Positions 1 to 7,293 of a stretch of DNA of 26,858 nucleotides are shown here, piece by piece (the stretch's first letter is position 1; every line of letters begins with the position of its first letter). This DNA is from HGM11788 sp964654945 (GTDB lineage: Bacteria; Bacillota; Clostridia; Lachnospirales; CAG-274), in the NCBI GenBank assembly GCA_964654945.1, contig CAZZLN010000021.1, forward strand, positions 1 to 26,858, in the 5' to 3' direction. The position numbers were made by a program, and so were the translations under genes. The notes below the pieces were generated by a model that worked only from the letters and a program-made list of their open reading frames with translations, ran no database searches and was not told the DNA's origin.

Positions 1-25
1 CAGCAAAGCTGACACACACGCCGCA

Positions 26-47
26 CAATAATGCCAAGGCATTATTG
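26..47. promoter_or_regulatory. Palindromic operator, probable MarR-binding site
   Basis: Arms CAATAATGCC and GGCATTATTG form a perfect 10-bp inverted repeat around a central AA, ending 20 bp before the marR start codon. MarR dimers bind palindromes of about this size, and autoregulation of marR-exporter pairs is common, so this is a good candidate for the autoregulatory operator. No T-tract follows it, which argues against a terminator of an upstream gene. The promoter itself may lie partly outside the window. Confidence 0.6.
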
Positions 48-67
48 AATATATATGGAGGTATGCT

Positions 68-481
68 ATGGATTACCGTACAATTGCGATAGAATTATTT
101 GACATAAGAGGGAAGCTTATGCAGATACCGGTTCAGAAATCTATAAACGAGTTTACAAAAGGCGAATTTGCTGTTTTGAATTTTCTTTATAAAAGTAATG
201 GCAAAGCATATCCGAAAGAGTTAAGTCGGAATATGAATGTAAGCAGTGCACGCATTGCCGCCATTTTAAAAAGCCTTGAAACAAAGGAGTTTATTATTCG
301 TACGGCAGATGCAGGAGATGCCAGACAGATTGTTGTGGCTTTGACAGAAAAAGGGAGCTGTATTATTTTGAAAAAGTGGGAAAGGCTCATTGCTTCGGCA
401 ACATCAATTTTAGAAAAGCTTGGCGAAGAAGATACTCTGGAACTGTTGCGAATCCAAAAGAAAATATTAAATAATGCATAG
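68..481 (+). CDS. MarR family transcriptional regulator
   Basis: This 137-residue protein has the size and layout of a MarR winged-helix dimer. An N-terminal helix is followed by a helix-turn-helix at about residues 45-72, then the wing with the family pattern D-A-x-D-A-R-Q-x-x-V-x-L-T-x-K-G at about residues 80-97, and a C-terminal dimerisation helix. It starts at ATG 68 after a GGAGGT ribosome site. The next gene, a multidrug exporter, begins 32 bp downstream in the same direction, so the regulator probably represses its own operon through the palindrome at 26-47 until a toxic ligand binds. The ligand cannot be read from sequence. Base composition is richer in G+C than the genes from 2000 onward, suggesting acquisition together with the exporter. 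Confidence 0.9.
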   Translation: MDYRTIAIELFDIRGKLMQIPVQKSINEFTKGEFAVLNFLYKSNGKAYPKELSRNMNVSSARIAAILKSLETKEFIIRTADAGDARQIVVALTEKGSCIILKKWERLIASATSILEKLGEEDTLELLRIQKKILNNA

Positions 482-513
482 CGTATCACCTATAGTAAGG
501 AGAAAGAATTTTA

Positions 514-1926
514 ATGAGTAAATCAAGTCACACATTAAGCGAACAAAAAAGAACAATGATATTTTTGTGTCTGGTTATTTCAGGCATTGCATCATCTATT
601 TTGTCCACAGCCATGTCAACAGCTCTGCCAAGCCTTGTGGAATATTTTAACGTCAGCACTTCCATCGGGCAGTGGATTACCAGCGGATATTCTTTGATAA
701 TGGGTATGGTGCTGCCCCTTAGCGCATTTCTTATTGTGCGTGTTCCTACAAAAAGATTGTATTTATCCGGTATTGGCATTTTTATTATTGGACTGCTTTT
801 CAGTATTCTGACAAAAAATTTTGCCGTTATGATGGTTGGCAGATGTCTGCAGGCAGGCGGTGCAGCTGTTTTACAGGCATCTGCACAGGTCATTATACTG
901 ACCGTCTATCCCTTTGAAAAGAAGGGAACAATGATGGGAACTTATGGATTGGCTACAACAGCGGCTCCTGTCATTGCCCCTACGATTGCCGGACTTTTGA
1001 TTGATGCCTTTGGATGGAAATCCATTTTTTATCTTGTGTTGGCTGTTATGGCGGTTTCTTTTGTATTTTCGATTTTTATATTTGAAAATGTTCTTGAACT
1101 GCAGGAAAAGAAGTTTGATGTCATTTCCTTTGTGGAGAGCATATTTGCTTTTGGCGGAGTTACCCTAGGCATTGGAAATATCACAAGCTATGGCATTGTC
1201 AGCTTTCAGGCAGGGTTGCCGCTTTTAATAGGCATCGTTGCATCCGGGTTTTTTGTCCTGCAGCAGCTTGGGGTCGACCGACCTTTCCTTGACGTTAAGA
1301 TTTTGGCAAATCATAATTACGCTTTGAGTGTAATTTCCAGTATGATTCTCTATCTGGTGATGATGGGTTCTTCCATTATGATGCCGCTTTATGTTCAAAC
1401 TGTTATGGGATATTCTGCCGTAATTTCCGGGCTTGTGACACTGCCGGGTTCCCTTGCAACCGCTATTGTCAGTCCCTTTGCGGGGAAATTATATGATAAG
1501 GTGGGTATTAAGAAGATTTTTGTGGCAGGAGCAGCTGCAATGTTATTCAGCAACATTGGTATGTTTTTTATTTCGATGGATACACCCCTTTGGGCAGCAG
1601 CAGCCTTTAATGTAATCCGAAATATTGCAATTGGCAGTTTAATGATGCCCCTTTTGACATGGGGAATAAGCAATGTAGCTCCTGACAAGGTGGCAGATGC
1701 GTCCTCCCTTTTGACATCGCTTCGTACAATTGCAGGCTCCATTGGTGCTGCGGTATTTGTCGGAATTATGACAATGGTAAGTACCGGAACTTCTGTTTCT
1801 CATGGAAGTGCAGCACCAATGTATGGAATGAATGTTTCATTTCTTTGTATGGCAGCTTGTGCTGCTGTGCTGACGGCAATTGCTGCTTTTGCGGTAAGAA
1901 CACATAAGACAAGCAGTGTTTCCTAA
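514..1926 (+). CDS. MFS multidrug exporter, DHA2 (EmrB/QacA-like) family
   Basis: The 470-residue protein is almost wholly hydrophobic, with about 14 membrane segments, the count typical of the DHA2 drug:H+ antiporters. A conserved Pro/Gly stretch near residues 155-165 (A-P-T-I-A-G-L-L) followed by G-W-K-S-I-F matches antiporter motif C, and a short basic loop with R-V-P-T-K-R near residues 75-80 corresponds to motif A. It would export hydrophobic or cationic drugs across the plasma membrane using the proton gradient. It follows marR by 32 bp with an AAGGAG ribosome site at 497-502, so the two form one operon. No clear terminator hairpin follows. The substrate is unknown. It shares the higher G+C content of marR. 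Confidence 0.9.
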   Translation: MSKSSHTLSEQKRTMIFLCLVISGIASSILSTAMSTALPSLVEYFNVSTSIGQWITSGYSLIMGMVLPLSAFLIVRVPTKRLYLSGIGIFIIGLLFSILTKNFAVMMVGRCLQAGGAAVLQASAQVIILTVYPFEKKGTMMGTYGLATTAAPVIAPTIAGLLIDAFGWKSIFYLVLAVMAVSFVFSIFIFENVLELQEKKFDVISFVESIFAFGGVTLGIGNITSYGIVSFQAGLPLLIGIVASGFFVLQQLGVDRPFLDVKILANHNYALSVISSMILYLVMMGSSIMMPLYVQTVMGYSAVISGLVTLPGSLATAIVSPFAGKLYDKVGIKKIFVAGAAAMLFSNIGMFFISMDTPLWAAAAFNVIRNIAIGSLMMPLLTWGISNVAPDKVADASSLLTSLRTIAGSIGAAVFVGIMTMVSTGTSVSHGSAAPMYGMNVSFLCMAACAAVLTAIAAFAVRTHKTSSVS

Positions 1927-1975
1927 ATCAATATGCTTAACAGCAGTAAAACTATGGATACTTTTAAAAATATAA

Positions 1976-2004
1976 TTGACGATTATTAAAAAATACTGTA
2001 TATT
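1976..2004 (+). promoter_or_regulatory. Sigma-A promoter of galE
   Basis: TTGACG (1976-1981) and TATATT (1999-2004) are separated by exactly 17 bp, close to the housekeeping consensus. Transcription would start near 2011, upstream of the GGAGG ribosome site at 2024-2028. The promoter shows galE is transcribed separately from the efflux operon and rules out a longer reading frame beginning at the TTG of the -35 box. Confidence 0.75.
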
Positions 2005-2035
2005 TATAGTAATAAATTGTTTCGGAGGTATTATG

Positions 2036-3028
2036 ATGAATGTATTAGTTTGCGGCGGTGCAGGGTATATTGGCAGCCATACTGTATATGAGTTAATAGA
2101 GCAGGGGAATAGTGTTGTTATAGCAGATAATCTTTCTAAAGGGCATAAAGAAGCCGTTCACAATGATGCAAAGCTTTATGTTGGAGATTTGAGAGATGCT
2201 GAATTTTTAGATAAGGTTTTTAGTGAAAATAAAATAGATGCGGTTATTGATTTTGCAGCTTTTTCTTTAGTTGGAGAAAGTGTATCAGAGCCTTTAAAAT
2301 ATTTTGATAATAATGTATACGGCACAATAAAACTTCTTGAAGCTATGGTAAGAGCGGGAGTAAAAAAAATAGTATTTTCCTCTACAGCTGCAGCATATGG
2401 TGAGCCTGAAACTATTCCTATTCAGGAAAGTGACAGAACAGTACCTACTAATCCTTATGGTGAAAGCAAGCTTACTGTCGAAAAAATTTTAAAATGGTGT
2501 GATAAGGCATATGGTATTAAGTATGTTGCATTAAGATATTTTAATGCAGCAGGTGCTCATATATCAGGAAAAATCGGAGAGGATCATTTTCCTGAGTCAC
2601 ATCTCATTCCTATTATTATTCAGGCGGCATTAGGAATAAGAGAAAAAATTGCTGTTTTTGGTGATGATTATAATACACCTGACGGTACTTGTATAAGAGA
2701 TTATATTCATGTTACAGATCTTGCTGATGCACATATTAAAGCTATTAAAAAGCTCGAAAGAGATAATACCAGTGCAATTTATAATCTTGGAAACGGCACA
2801 GGATTTAGTGTAAAAGAGGTAATAGAAGAAACCAAGAAGGTAACCGGCAGAGAGTTTAATGTAAGCGTTGAAGGCAGACGGGCAGGGGATCCGTCAATTC
2901 TTATAGCATCAAGTGAAAAAGCTATGACTGAGCTTAACTGGAAACCAAGATTTAACACCCTTACACAGATTATTGAAACTGCTTGGAAATGGCATAGCAC
3001 ACATCCGCAAGGCTATTCTGATAAATAG
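2036..3028 (+). CDS. galE: UDP-glucose 4-epimerase
   Basis: GalE interconverts UDP-glucose and UDP-galactose with bound NAD+, linking galactose use to cell-surface sugar synthesis. The protein starts with the Rossmann NAD motif G-G-A-G-Y-I-G-S-H-T and has the extended-SDR active site: S-S-T-A-A-A-Y-G near residue 120, then Y-x-x-x-K in N-P-Y-G-E-S-K, and R-Y-F-N-A-A-G. The C-terminal half carries the substrate-binding R-D-Y-I-H-V-x-D-L-A segment and R-R-A-G-D-P. The length of about 330 residues is normal. I chose ATG 2036 because GGAGG at 2024-2028 lies 7 nt before it; ATG 2033 is only 4 nt away. The reading frame stays open up to 1976, but that region is the promoter. It is monocistronic, ending at a shared terminator. 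Confidence 0.95.
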   Translation: MNVLVCGGAGYIGSHTVYELIEQGNSVVIADNLSKGHKEAVHNDAKLYVGDLRDAEFLDKVFSENKIDAVIDFAAFSLVGESVSEPLKYFDNNVYGTIKLLEAMVRAGVKKIVFSSTAAAYGEPETIPIQESDRTVPTNPYGESKLTVEKILKWCDKAYGIKYVALRYFNAAGAHISGKIGEDHFPESHLIPIIIQAALGIREKIAVFGDDYNTPDGTCIRDYIHVTDLADAHIKAIKKLERDNTSAIYNLGNGTGFSVKEVIEETKKVTGREFNVSVEGRRAGDPSILIASSEKAMTELNWKPRFNTLTQIIETAWKWHSTHPQGYSDK

Positions 3029-3031
3029 TAA

Positions 3032-3062
3032 AAAGGAGCATCTCAAAACGAAATGCTCCTTT
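3032..3062. terminator. Bidirectional terminator between galE and CBS-ACT gene
   Basis: AAAGGAGCAT and ATGCTCCTTT form a perfect 10-bp stem around an 11-nt loop. T-rich sequence follows on the plus strand and a TTTTTA stretch follows on the minus strand, so it can end both convergent transcripts. Confidence 0.8.
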
Positions 3063-3067
3063 ATATT

Positions 3068-3709
3068 TTATTCCTGAATGTCTATATTTTTAATAGTGTA
3101 ACCTTTTGCTTTTAATTCTTCAACTGCACTTTCAATGTTTTTAGATCTGAGCTTTAATGTAATTACAGTAGTATCTTCTTCGATTACATTGCTGAAATTT
3201 CTTATATCAATATTATTTTTTGCAAATATTCCTGTTATATCAGCCATAACACCTGTTTTGTCAGTGGTTGAGATTGTAATTCTTGTTCCGGCAGCTCTGG
3301 CACCAACAATGTCAATAAGAGCGGTAAAAATGTCTGTTTTAGTAAGAATACCAATTAAATAGCCATTTTCCGTTACAGGCAGAGAATTAATTCTGTTTTC
3401 TTTCATAATAACGGCAGCATCTTCAATAAATGCGTTTTTATCTATAGTAAAAATTTTGGTTTTCATAACATCTTTAACTTTGGATTTTGTAAGTATGTAG
3501 CTTACTTCATATACACTTAAGGATGTAGCTTTTGACGGTGTATATTCAGCTAATGTTTTTTCTGTCAAAAGTCCCAAAAGCTTATTCTCTCCATCTACAA
3601 CAGGCAACTGGGAGTATTTTCCTTCTGTCATAATCTGATATGCCTTTGAAATGCTGTAATCAGGCATAACGGTTGTTGGTCTTTTAGTCATTCTTTCATA
3701 AACATACAT
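3068..3709 (-). CDS. CBS-pair plus ACT domain protein (AcuB-like), second of tandem pair
   Basis: The 213-residue soluble protein contains two CBS motifs, at about residues 1-57 (ending L-L-G-L-L-T-E) and 75-132 (ending L-I-G-I-L-T-K-T-D), followed by an ACT-like beta-alpha-beta domain at about 140-210 with T-D-K-T-G-V-M-A-D. CBS pairs bind adenosyl ligands such as AMP, ATP, SAM or c-di-AMP; ACT domains bind amino acids or similar small effectors. The same order is found in AcuB-type proteins. It probably senses a metabolite rather than catalysing a reaction; the ligand is not evident. It starts after AGGAGGT and lies 17 bp downstream of a paralogue of identical length, so the pair looks like a tandem duplication in one operon. 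Confidence 0.85.
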   Translation of the reverse strand: MYVYERMTKRPTTVMPDYSISKAYQIMTEGKYSQLPVVDGENKLLGLLTEKTLAEYTPSKATSLSVYEVSYILTKSKVKDVMKTKIFTIDKNAFIEDAAVIMKENRINSLPVTENGYLIGILTKTDIFTALIDIVGARAAGTRITISTTDKTGVMADITGIFAKNNIDIRNFSNVIEEDTTVITLKLRSKNIESAVEELKAKGYTIKNIDIQE

Positions 3710-3726
3710 AATTATAACCTCCTGAA

Positions 3727-4368
3727 TTAAATCCTTATTTTTGAAGATAAAATTTTATATCCCAATTCACTTAATTTATTTAATATATTATCTGAAATAT
3801 CAGTACTTCCCAGTTTTATTGAAATTTCGATATTTTCAGTATTTTCAGTGACACAAAAATTTATGATTTTTATATTTTCTTTTGCAAAAAAATCAGATAA
3901 TTCTTTGAAAACATTTTTATTTTTATCTGTTATCATAAAATATCTTGTGCCTGTTGCTTTTATACCCATAATATCAATTAATGCTTTGAAAACATCGGTT
4001 TTTGTTATAATTCCCGATAAATGCTTTTCATCATCTATAACACAAATTGATGATATTCTGTTTTCTTTTATAATAAGTGCAGCATTTTCTATTATTGTAT
4101 TTTCTGTTATTACAAAAATACCTGTTTGCATAATATCTCTTATTTTAGTTTTGCTTAAAAGATAATTAATTTCATAGTCGCTTAAATTAGAAGATGGACT
4201 CACTTCTTCAAGAGAATTTTCTGTTATTAGTCCCACCAGTTTGTTCTCCTTATCTACAACAGGAAGCTGTGAAAAGCCGTTTTCATTCATCAGCTTATAT
4301 GCTTTTGATACAGAACAATCAAGGGGTACATAAATCGGATTTTGGGTCATAATATCTTTTACAAACAT
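3727..4368 (-). CDS. CBS-pair plus ACT domain protein (AcuB-like), first of tandem pair
   Basis: This 213-residue protein has the same order as its downstream neighbour: CBS motif 1 at about residues 1-55 (L-V-G-L-I-T-E), CBS motif 2 at about 75-130 (L-S-G-I-I-T-K-T-D), and a C-terminal ACT-like domain. The ACT part is clearly more diverged, with N-K-N-V-F-K where the paralogue has a Gly-containing ligand loop, so the two copies may have different effectors. The ribosome site is the unusual G-rich AGGGGG about 9 nt before ATG. The gene lies behind a structured, GC-rich leader (4385-4492) and an extended -10 promoter, so expression may be controlled at the RNA level. Function is inferred from domains only. 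Confidence 0.85.
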   Translation of the reverse strand: MFVKDIMTQNPIYVPLDCSVSKAYKLMNENGFSQLPVVDKENKLVGLITENSLEEVSPSSNLSDYEINYLLSKTKIRDIMQTGIFVITENTIIENAALIIKENRISSICVIDDEKHLSGIITKTDVFKALIDIMGIKATGTRYFMITDKNKNVFKELSDFFAKENIKIINFCVTENTENIEISIKLGSTDISDNILNKLSELGYKILSSKIRI

Positions 4369-4384
4369 TTTAATCGCCCCCTGT

Positions 4385-4492
4385 AGTCAATAATATTCGT
4401 ACTCCGCTTTTGCTATGTACTTCAGAACTTTTGCTGTGCAAAAGTGCCGGCAAGTAACCCCACTGCCTAAGAAGCGGGGACTTTCTTACTTG
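4385..4492 (-). promoter_or_regulatory. Structured GC-rich 5' leader of the CBS-ACT operon (candidate riboswitch or element end)
   Basis: This stretch is markedly more G+C-rich than the surrounding AT-rich intergenic DNA. On the minus strand it would fold into an outer stem CAAGTAA/TTACTTG (4486-4492 with 4451-4457), an inner stem CCCCGCT/AGTGGGG (4473-4479 with 4458-4464) containing one G-U pair, then a perfect 8-bp hairpin ACTTTTGC-ACA-GCAAAAGT at 4427-4445. The inner-stem pair is G-U only in minus-strand RNA; on the plus strand it is an A-C mismatch, which favours a minus-strand transcript. The likely start site, about 4491 from the -10 box at 4498-4503, places the structure at the very 5' end of the mRNA. 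An IS200/IS605-like end is an alternative. Confidence 0.5.
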
Positions 4493-4497
4493 GTTAA

Positions 4498-4506
4498 ATT
4501 ATATCA
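4498..4506 (-). promoter_or_regulatory. Extended -10 promoter of the CBS-ACT operon
   Basis: On the minus strand the sequence reads TGATATAAT, a TGnTATAAT extended -10 box. The -35 region 17 bp upstream is a weak TTTATT. Transcription would begin near 4491, immediately before the structured leader. Confidence 0.55.
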
Positions 4507-4594
4507 CAAAGCTATAAAAAAATAAAGTAGTTAATATATAAATTACAATAAAAAATTTTTTGCGAAAAAAATAGTAAATTTGTTCCGATTTTGC

Positions 4595-4623
4595 TTGTAA
4601 TATAAACAATTATGTAGTATACT
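4595..4623 (+). promoter_or_regulatory. Sigma-A promoter of tkt
   Basis: TTGTAA (4595-4600) and TATACT (4618-4623) are separated by 17 bp and lie 38 bp before the transketolase start codon, with GGAGGT in between. It is divergent from the CBS-ACT promoter; about 90 bp of AT-rich DNA without another evident feature separates the two. Confidence 0.65.
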
Positions 4624-4660
4624 AAATCTTGGTATTGTCCATTATGGAGGTAAATAAATT

Positions 4661-6649
4661 ATGAAAGTAACAGAACAGTTGACAATAAATTGTATCAGAA
4701 TTTTATGTGCAGAAGCTATAGAAAAAGCTAAGTCAGGACACCCCGGTGTTACTATGGGTGCAGCTCCAATGGCTTATGAGCTTTTTGCTGAAAAAATGAA
4801 ACATAATCCACTTAATCCTGATTGGATAAATAGGGATAGATTTGTGCTTTCAGCAGGTCATGGTTCTATGCTTTTATACTCAATACTGCATCTTTTTGGC
4901 TATGGCATATCAATGGAGGATATTAAAAACTTCAGACAGCTTGGCTCTATTACTCCCGGTCATCCTGAATCAAGCAGGACTCCCGGCGTTGATGCAAGTA
5001 CGGGCCCATTGGGTCAGGGATTTGCAAATGCAGTTGGTATGGCTATGGCAGAAGCTCATCTTGCAGCAAAGTTTAACAGAGAAGGTTATAATATAGTTGA
5101 CCATTATTCATATGCCCTTTGCGGTGATGGCTGTATGATGGAGGGTATCTCTTATGAAGCAGCCTCTTTTGCAGGAACATTGGGTCTTGGCAAGCTTATT
5201 GTGTTATATGATTCAAATAATGTCACAATTGAGGGCAGTACAGATTTAACTTTTACTGAAAATGTTTTAGATAGATTTAAGGCTATGGACTGGCATACTG
5301 TTTATGTAGCAGACGGCAATGACATTGAAGCTATAGGCAATGCTATTGAAGAAGCTAAGTCAGTAAAGGACAAGCCGTCTATTATTGAAATTAAGACTGT
5401 TATTGGCTACGGTTCTCCAAATAAGGCGGGCAGCAGCGATTGTCATGGTGCACCTCTCGGAGAAGCAGAGGTTGAAGCTACAAAGAAAAATCTTGGCTGG
5501 AATTATGAAGAAAAATTCTTTGTTCCTGATGAGGTTAAGGAAAATATAAATGCTATTAAACCTAAGCTTTCAGCTTATGAGGAAGAATGGAATAATATGT
5601 ATGCTGAATATAAAAAGGCATATCCTGAGTTGGCTGCTGAATTTGAAGCATGGATTAAAGACGATTTTATTTCAGACCTTATTGACGATGACGGCTTTTG
5701 GTTAAACGAGGGAGATATGGCTACAAGAGCCTGTTCAGAAAAAATATTAAATATGCTTTCTGATAAAATGCCTAATTTATTTGGCGGTTCTGCTGACCTT
5801 TCACCATCAAATAAGTCAGTTATGAAAAACAGAGATTTCTTCACTAAGAATAACAGACTTGGCTCAAATATACATTTTGGTATCAGAGAGCTTGCAATGA
5901 CAGCTATTGCAAATGGTATGATATATCATGGCGGTATCAGACCTTATATAGCAAGCTTCTTTGTGTTTAGTGATTATATGAAGCCTGCTTTCAGAGTTTC
6001 ATCAATTTCCGGTCTGCCGGTTATTTCAATACTTACTCATGATAGTATAGGTGTTGGTGAAGACGGTCCTACACATCAGCCTGTTGAGCAGCTTTCAGCA
6101 TATAGAAGTATGCCTAATTTTAATGTATGGCGTCCTTGTGATATAAATGAAACATCAGCTGCTTGGTATTCTGCCGTAATGGAGAAAAATACACCTACAG
6201 CTCTCGTGTTTACAAGACAGAATACTAAAAATTTAGGTATTGACGGAAGAAATGCTTTAAAGGGCGGCTACATTGTAAGAAAATCCTATAAAGAAATTCC
6301 TGATATTTTAATTATAGCTACAGGTTCAGAAGTTGATATTGCTTATGATGCTTATGATGTTTTAAAAGAAAAGGGTATATCTGCACAGGTGGTAAGTATG
6401 CCTTGTGTTGAAATATTTGAAAAACAGTCAGAGGAATATAAAAACAGTGTTCTTCCAAAAAATGTTGCTAAGAGAATAGTTGTTGAGGCTTCCTTTGATA
6501 TGGCATGGTACAGATATATTGGTCTTGACGGAGAAATTATAGGTATGACTGAATTTGGTCAGTCAGCACCGTATTCACAGTTATTTAAGCATTATGGTTT
6601 CACTGTAGATAATATTGTTGAAAAAGCAGAAGCTTTGCTTAATAAATGA
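4661..6649 (+). CDS. tkt: Transketolase
   Basis: Transketolase moves two-carbon ketol units between sugar phosphates in the non-oxidative pentose phosphate pathway, using thiamine diphosphate and a divalent metal. The 662-residue length is that of full bacterial enzymes. The N-terminal domain has S-G-H-P-G at residues 25-29, S-A-G-H-G-S at about 64-69, and the ThDP/metal motif starting G-D-G at 155-157 and ending with N-N at 186-187. The pyrimidine-binding domain has G-G-S-A-D-L near 375 and the catalytic glutamate in G-I-R-E near 410, then H-D-S-I-G-V-G-E-D-G-P-T-H-Q-P-V-E-Q. The C-terminal domain is complete. It has its own promoter and a GGAGGT site, and is followed by a strong hairpin. 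Confidence 0.96.
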   Translation: MKVTEQLTINCIRILCAEAIEKAKSGHPGVTMGAAPMAYELFAEKMKHNPLNPDWINRDRFVLSAGHGSMLLYSILHLFGYGISMEDIKNFRQLGSITPGHPESSRTPGVDASTGPLGQGFANAVGMAMAEAHLAAKFNREGYNIVDHYSYALCGDGCMMEGISYEAASFAGTLGLGKLIVLYDSNNVTIEGSTDLTFTENVLDRFKAMDWHTVYVADGNDIEAIGNAIEEAKSVKDKPSIIEIKTVIGYGSPNKAGSSDCHGAPLGEAEVEATKKNLGWNYEEKFFVPDEVKENINAIKPKLSAYEEEWNNMYAEYKKAYPELAAEFEAWIKDDFISDLIDDDGFWLNEGDMATRACSEKILNMLSDKMPNLFGGSADLSPSNKSVMKNRDFFTKNNRLGSNIHFGIRELAMTAIANGMIYHGGIRPYIASFFVFSDYMKPAFRVSSISGLPVISILTHDSIGVGEDGPTHQPVEQLSAYRSMPNFNVWRPCDINETSAAWYSAVMEKNTPTALVFTRQNTKNLGIDGRNALKGGYIVRKSYKEIPDILIIATGSEVDIAYDAYDVLKEKGISAQVVSMPCVEIFEKQSEEYKNSVLPKNVAKRIVVEASFDMAWYRYIGLDGEIIGMTEFGQSAPYSQLFKHYGFTVDNIVEKAEALLNK

Positions 6650-6657
6650 TTAAATAT

Positions 6658-6685
6658 AATCTGCAGGTTAATCCTGCAGATTTTT
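6658..6685 (+). terminator. Intrinsic terminator after tkt
   Basis: AATCTGCAGG and CCTGCAGATT form a perfect 10-bp stem around a 5-nt loop and run into TTTTT. It lies only 20 nt before the start codon of the next gene, with no promoter in between. Confidence 0.8.
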
Positions 6686-6704
6686 CGTAAAAGGGGTTAT
6701 AAAA

Positions 6705-7292
6705 ATGGAAAAATTCAGAAAACAAATGAATTTTTTAATTGAAATAAATAAGCTTAAATCGGTTTTCAGACAGTCGCTTCTGCCCGAAAACGGAAGAAAT
6801 GAAAATGATGCAGAGCATAGCTGGCATTTGTGTATGTATGCAGTTATACTTTCAGAATATGCACCAAAAAATGTGGATTTGCTTAAATGTATTAAAATGC
6901 TCCTTATTCACGATTTAGTTGAAATTTATGCAGGAGATACCTATTTATATGATGAAAAGGGCAATGAAGATAAGCTTAAAAGAGAAACAGAAGCGGCAGA
7001 TAAGCTATATTCAATTCTTGATGAACAGGGTGATGCTCTTAAAGCATTATGGTATGAATTTGATGAGTGTGAAAGTGAAGAAGCGGTATTTGCAAATGCT
7101 CTTGACAGAATGCAGCCTCTTTTGCTGAATTATCTTACAGAGGGAAAATTATGGAGAAAAAACAATATAAATATTTCAGATGTAATTGAAAAGGGCAAGT
7201 GGGAAACAAGAAAAGTCGATGAAAAAATAAAGCAGTATGTTTATGACTTACTTAATGATGCAGTAGACAAGGGTTATCTTGGAGGTAATTAA
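6705..7292 (+). CDS. HD domain phosphohydrolase (YfbR/HDDC2-like)
   Basis: The 195-residue protein has the metal ligands of an HD-domain hydrolase in order: His38 in A-E-H-S-W-H, His69-Asp70 in L-I-H-D-L-V-E, and Asp134 in A-L-D-R-M-Q. Length and motifs match COG1896-type proteins related to YfbR and HDDC2, which are 5'-deoxynucleotidases removing phosphate from dNMPs, so a nucleotide-pool role is likely though not proven. The ribosome site AAAAGGGG precedes ATG 6705. The gene is sandwiched between the tkt terminator and an acetylglutamate-kinase-like gene that starts 1 nt after its stop codon, so the latter two are translationally coupled. How the pair is transcribed is unclear: it needs read-through of the terminator or a promoter inside tkt. 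Confidence 0.85.
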   Translation: MEKFRKQMNFLIEINKLKSVFRQSLLPENGRNENDAEHSWHLCMYAVILSEYAPKNVDLLKCIKMLLIHDLVEIYAGDTYLYDEKGNEDKLKRETEAADKLYSILDEQGDALKALWYEFDECESEEAVFANALDRMQPLLLNYLTEGKLWRKNNINISDVIEKGKWETRKVDEKIKQYVYDLLNDAVDKGYLGGN

Positions 7293-7293
7293 A

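Noticed and set aside
26..47. The upstream palindrome as a terminator of a preceding gene
   Set aside because: No T-tract follows on either strand; position and symmetry fit an operator better.
1976..2035. Longer galE start at TTG 1976
   Set aside because: That codon is part of the -35 box and the frame runs through the promoter; GGAGG at 2024-2028 points to ATG 2036.
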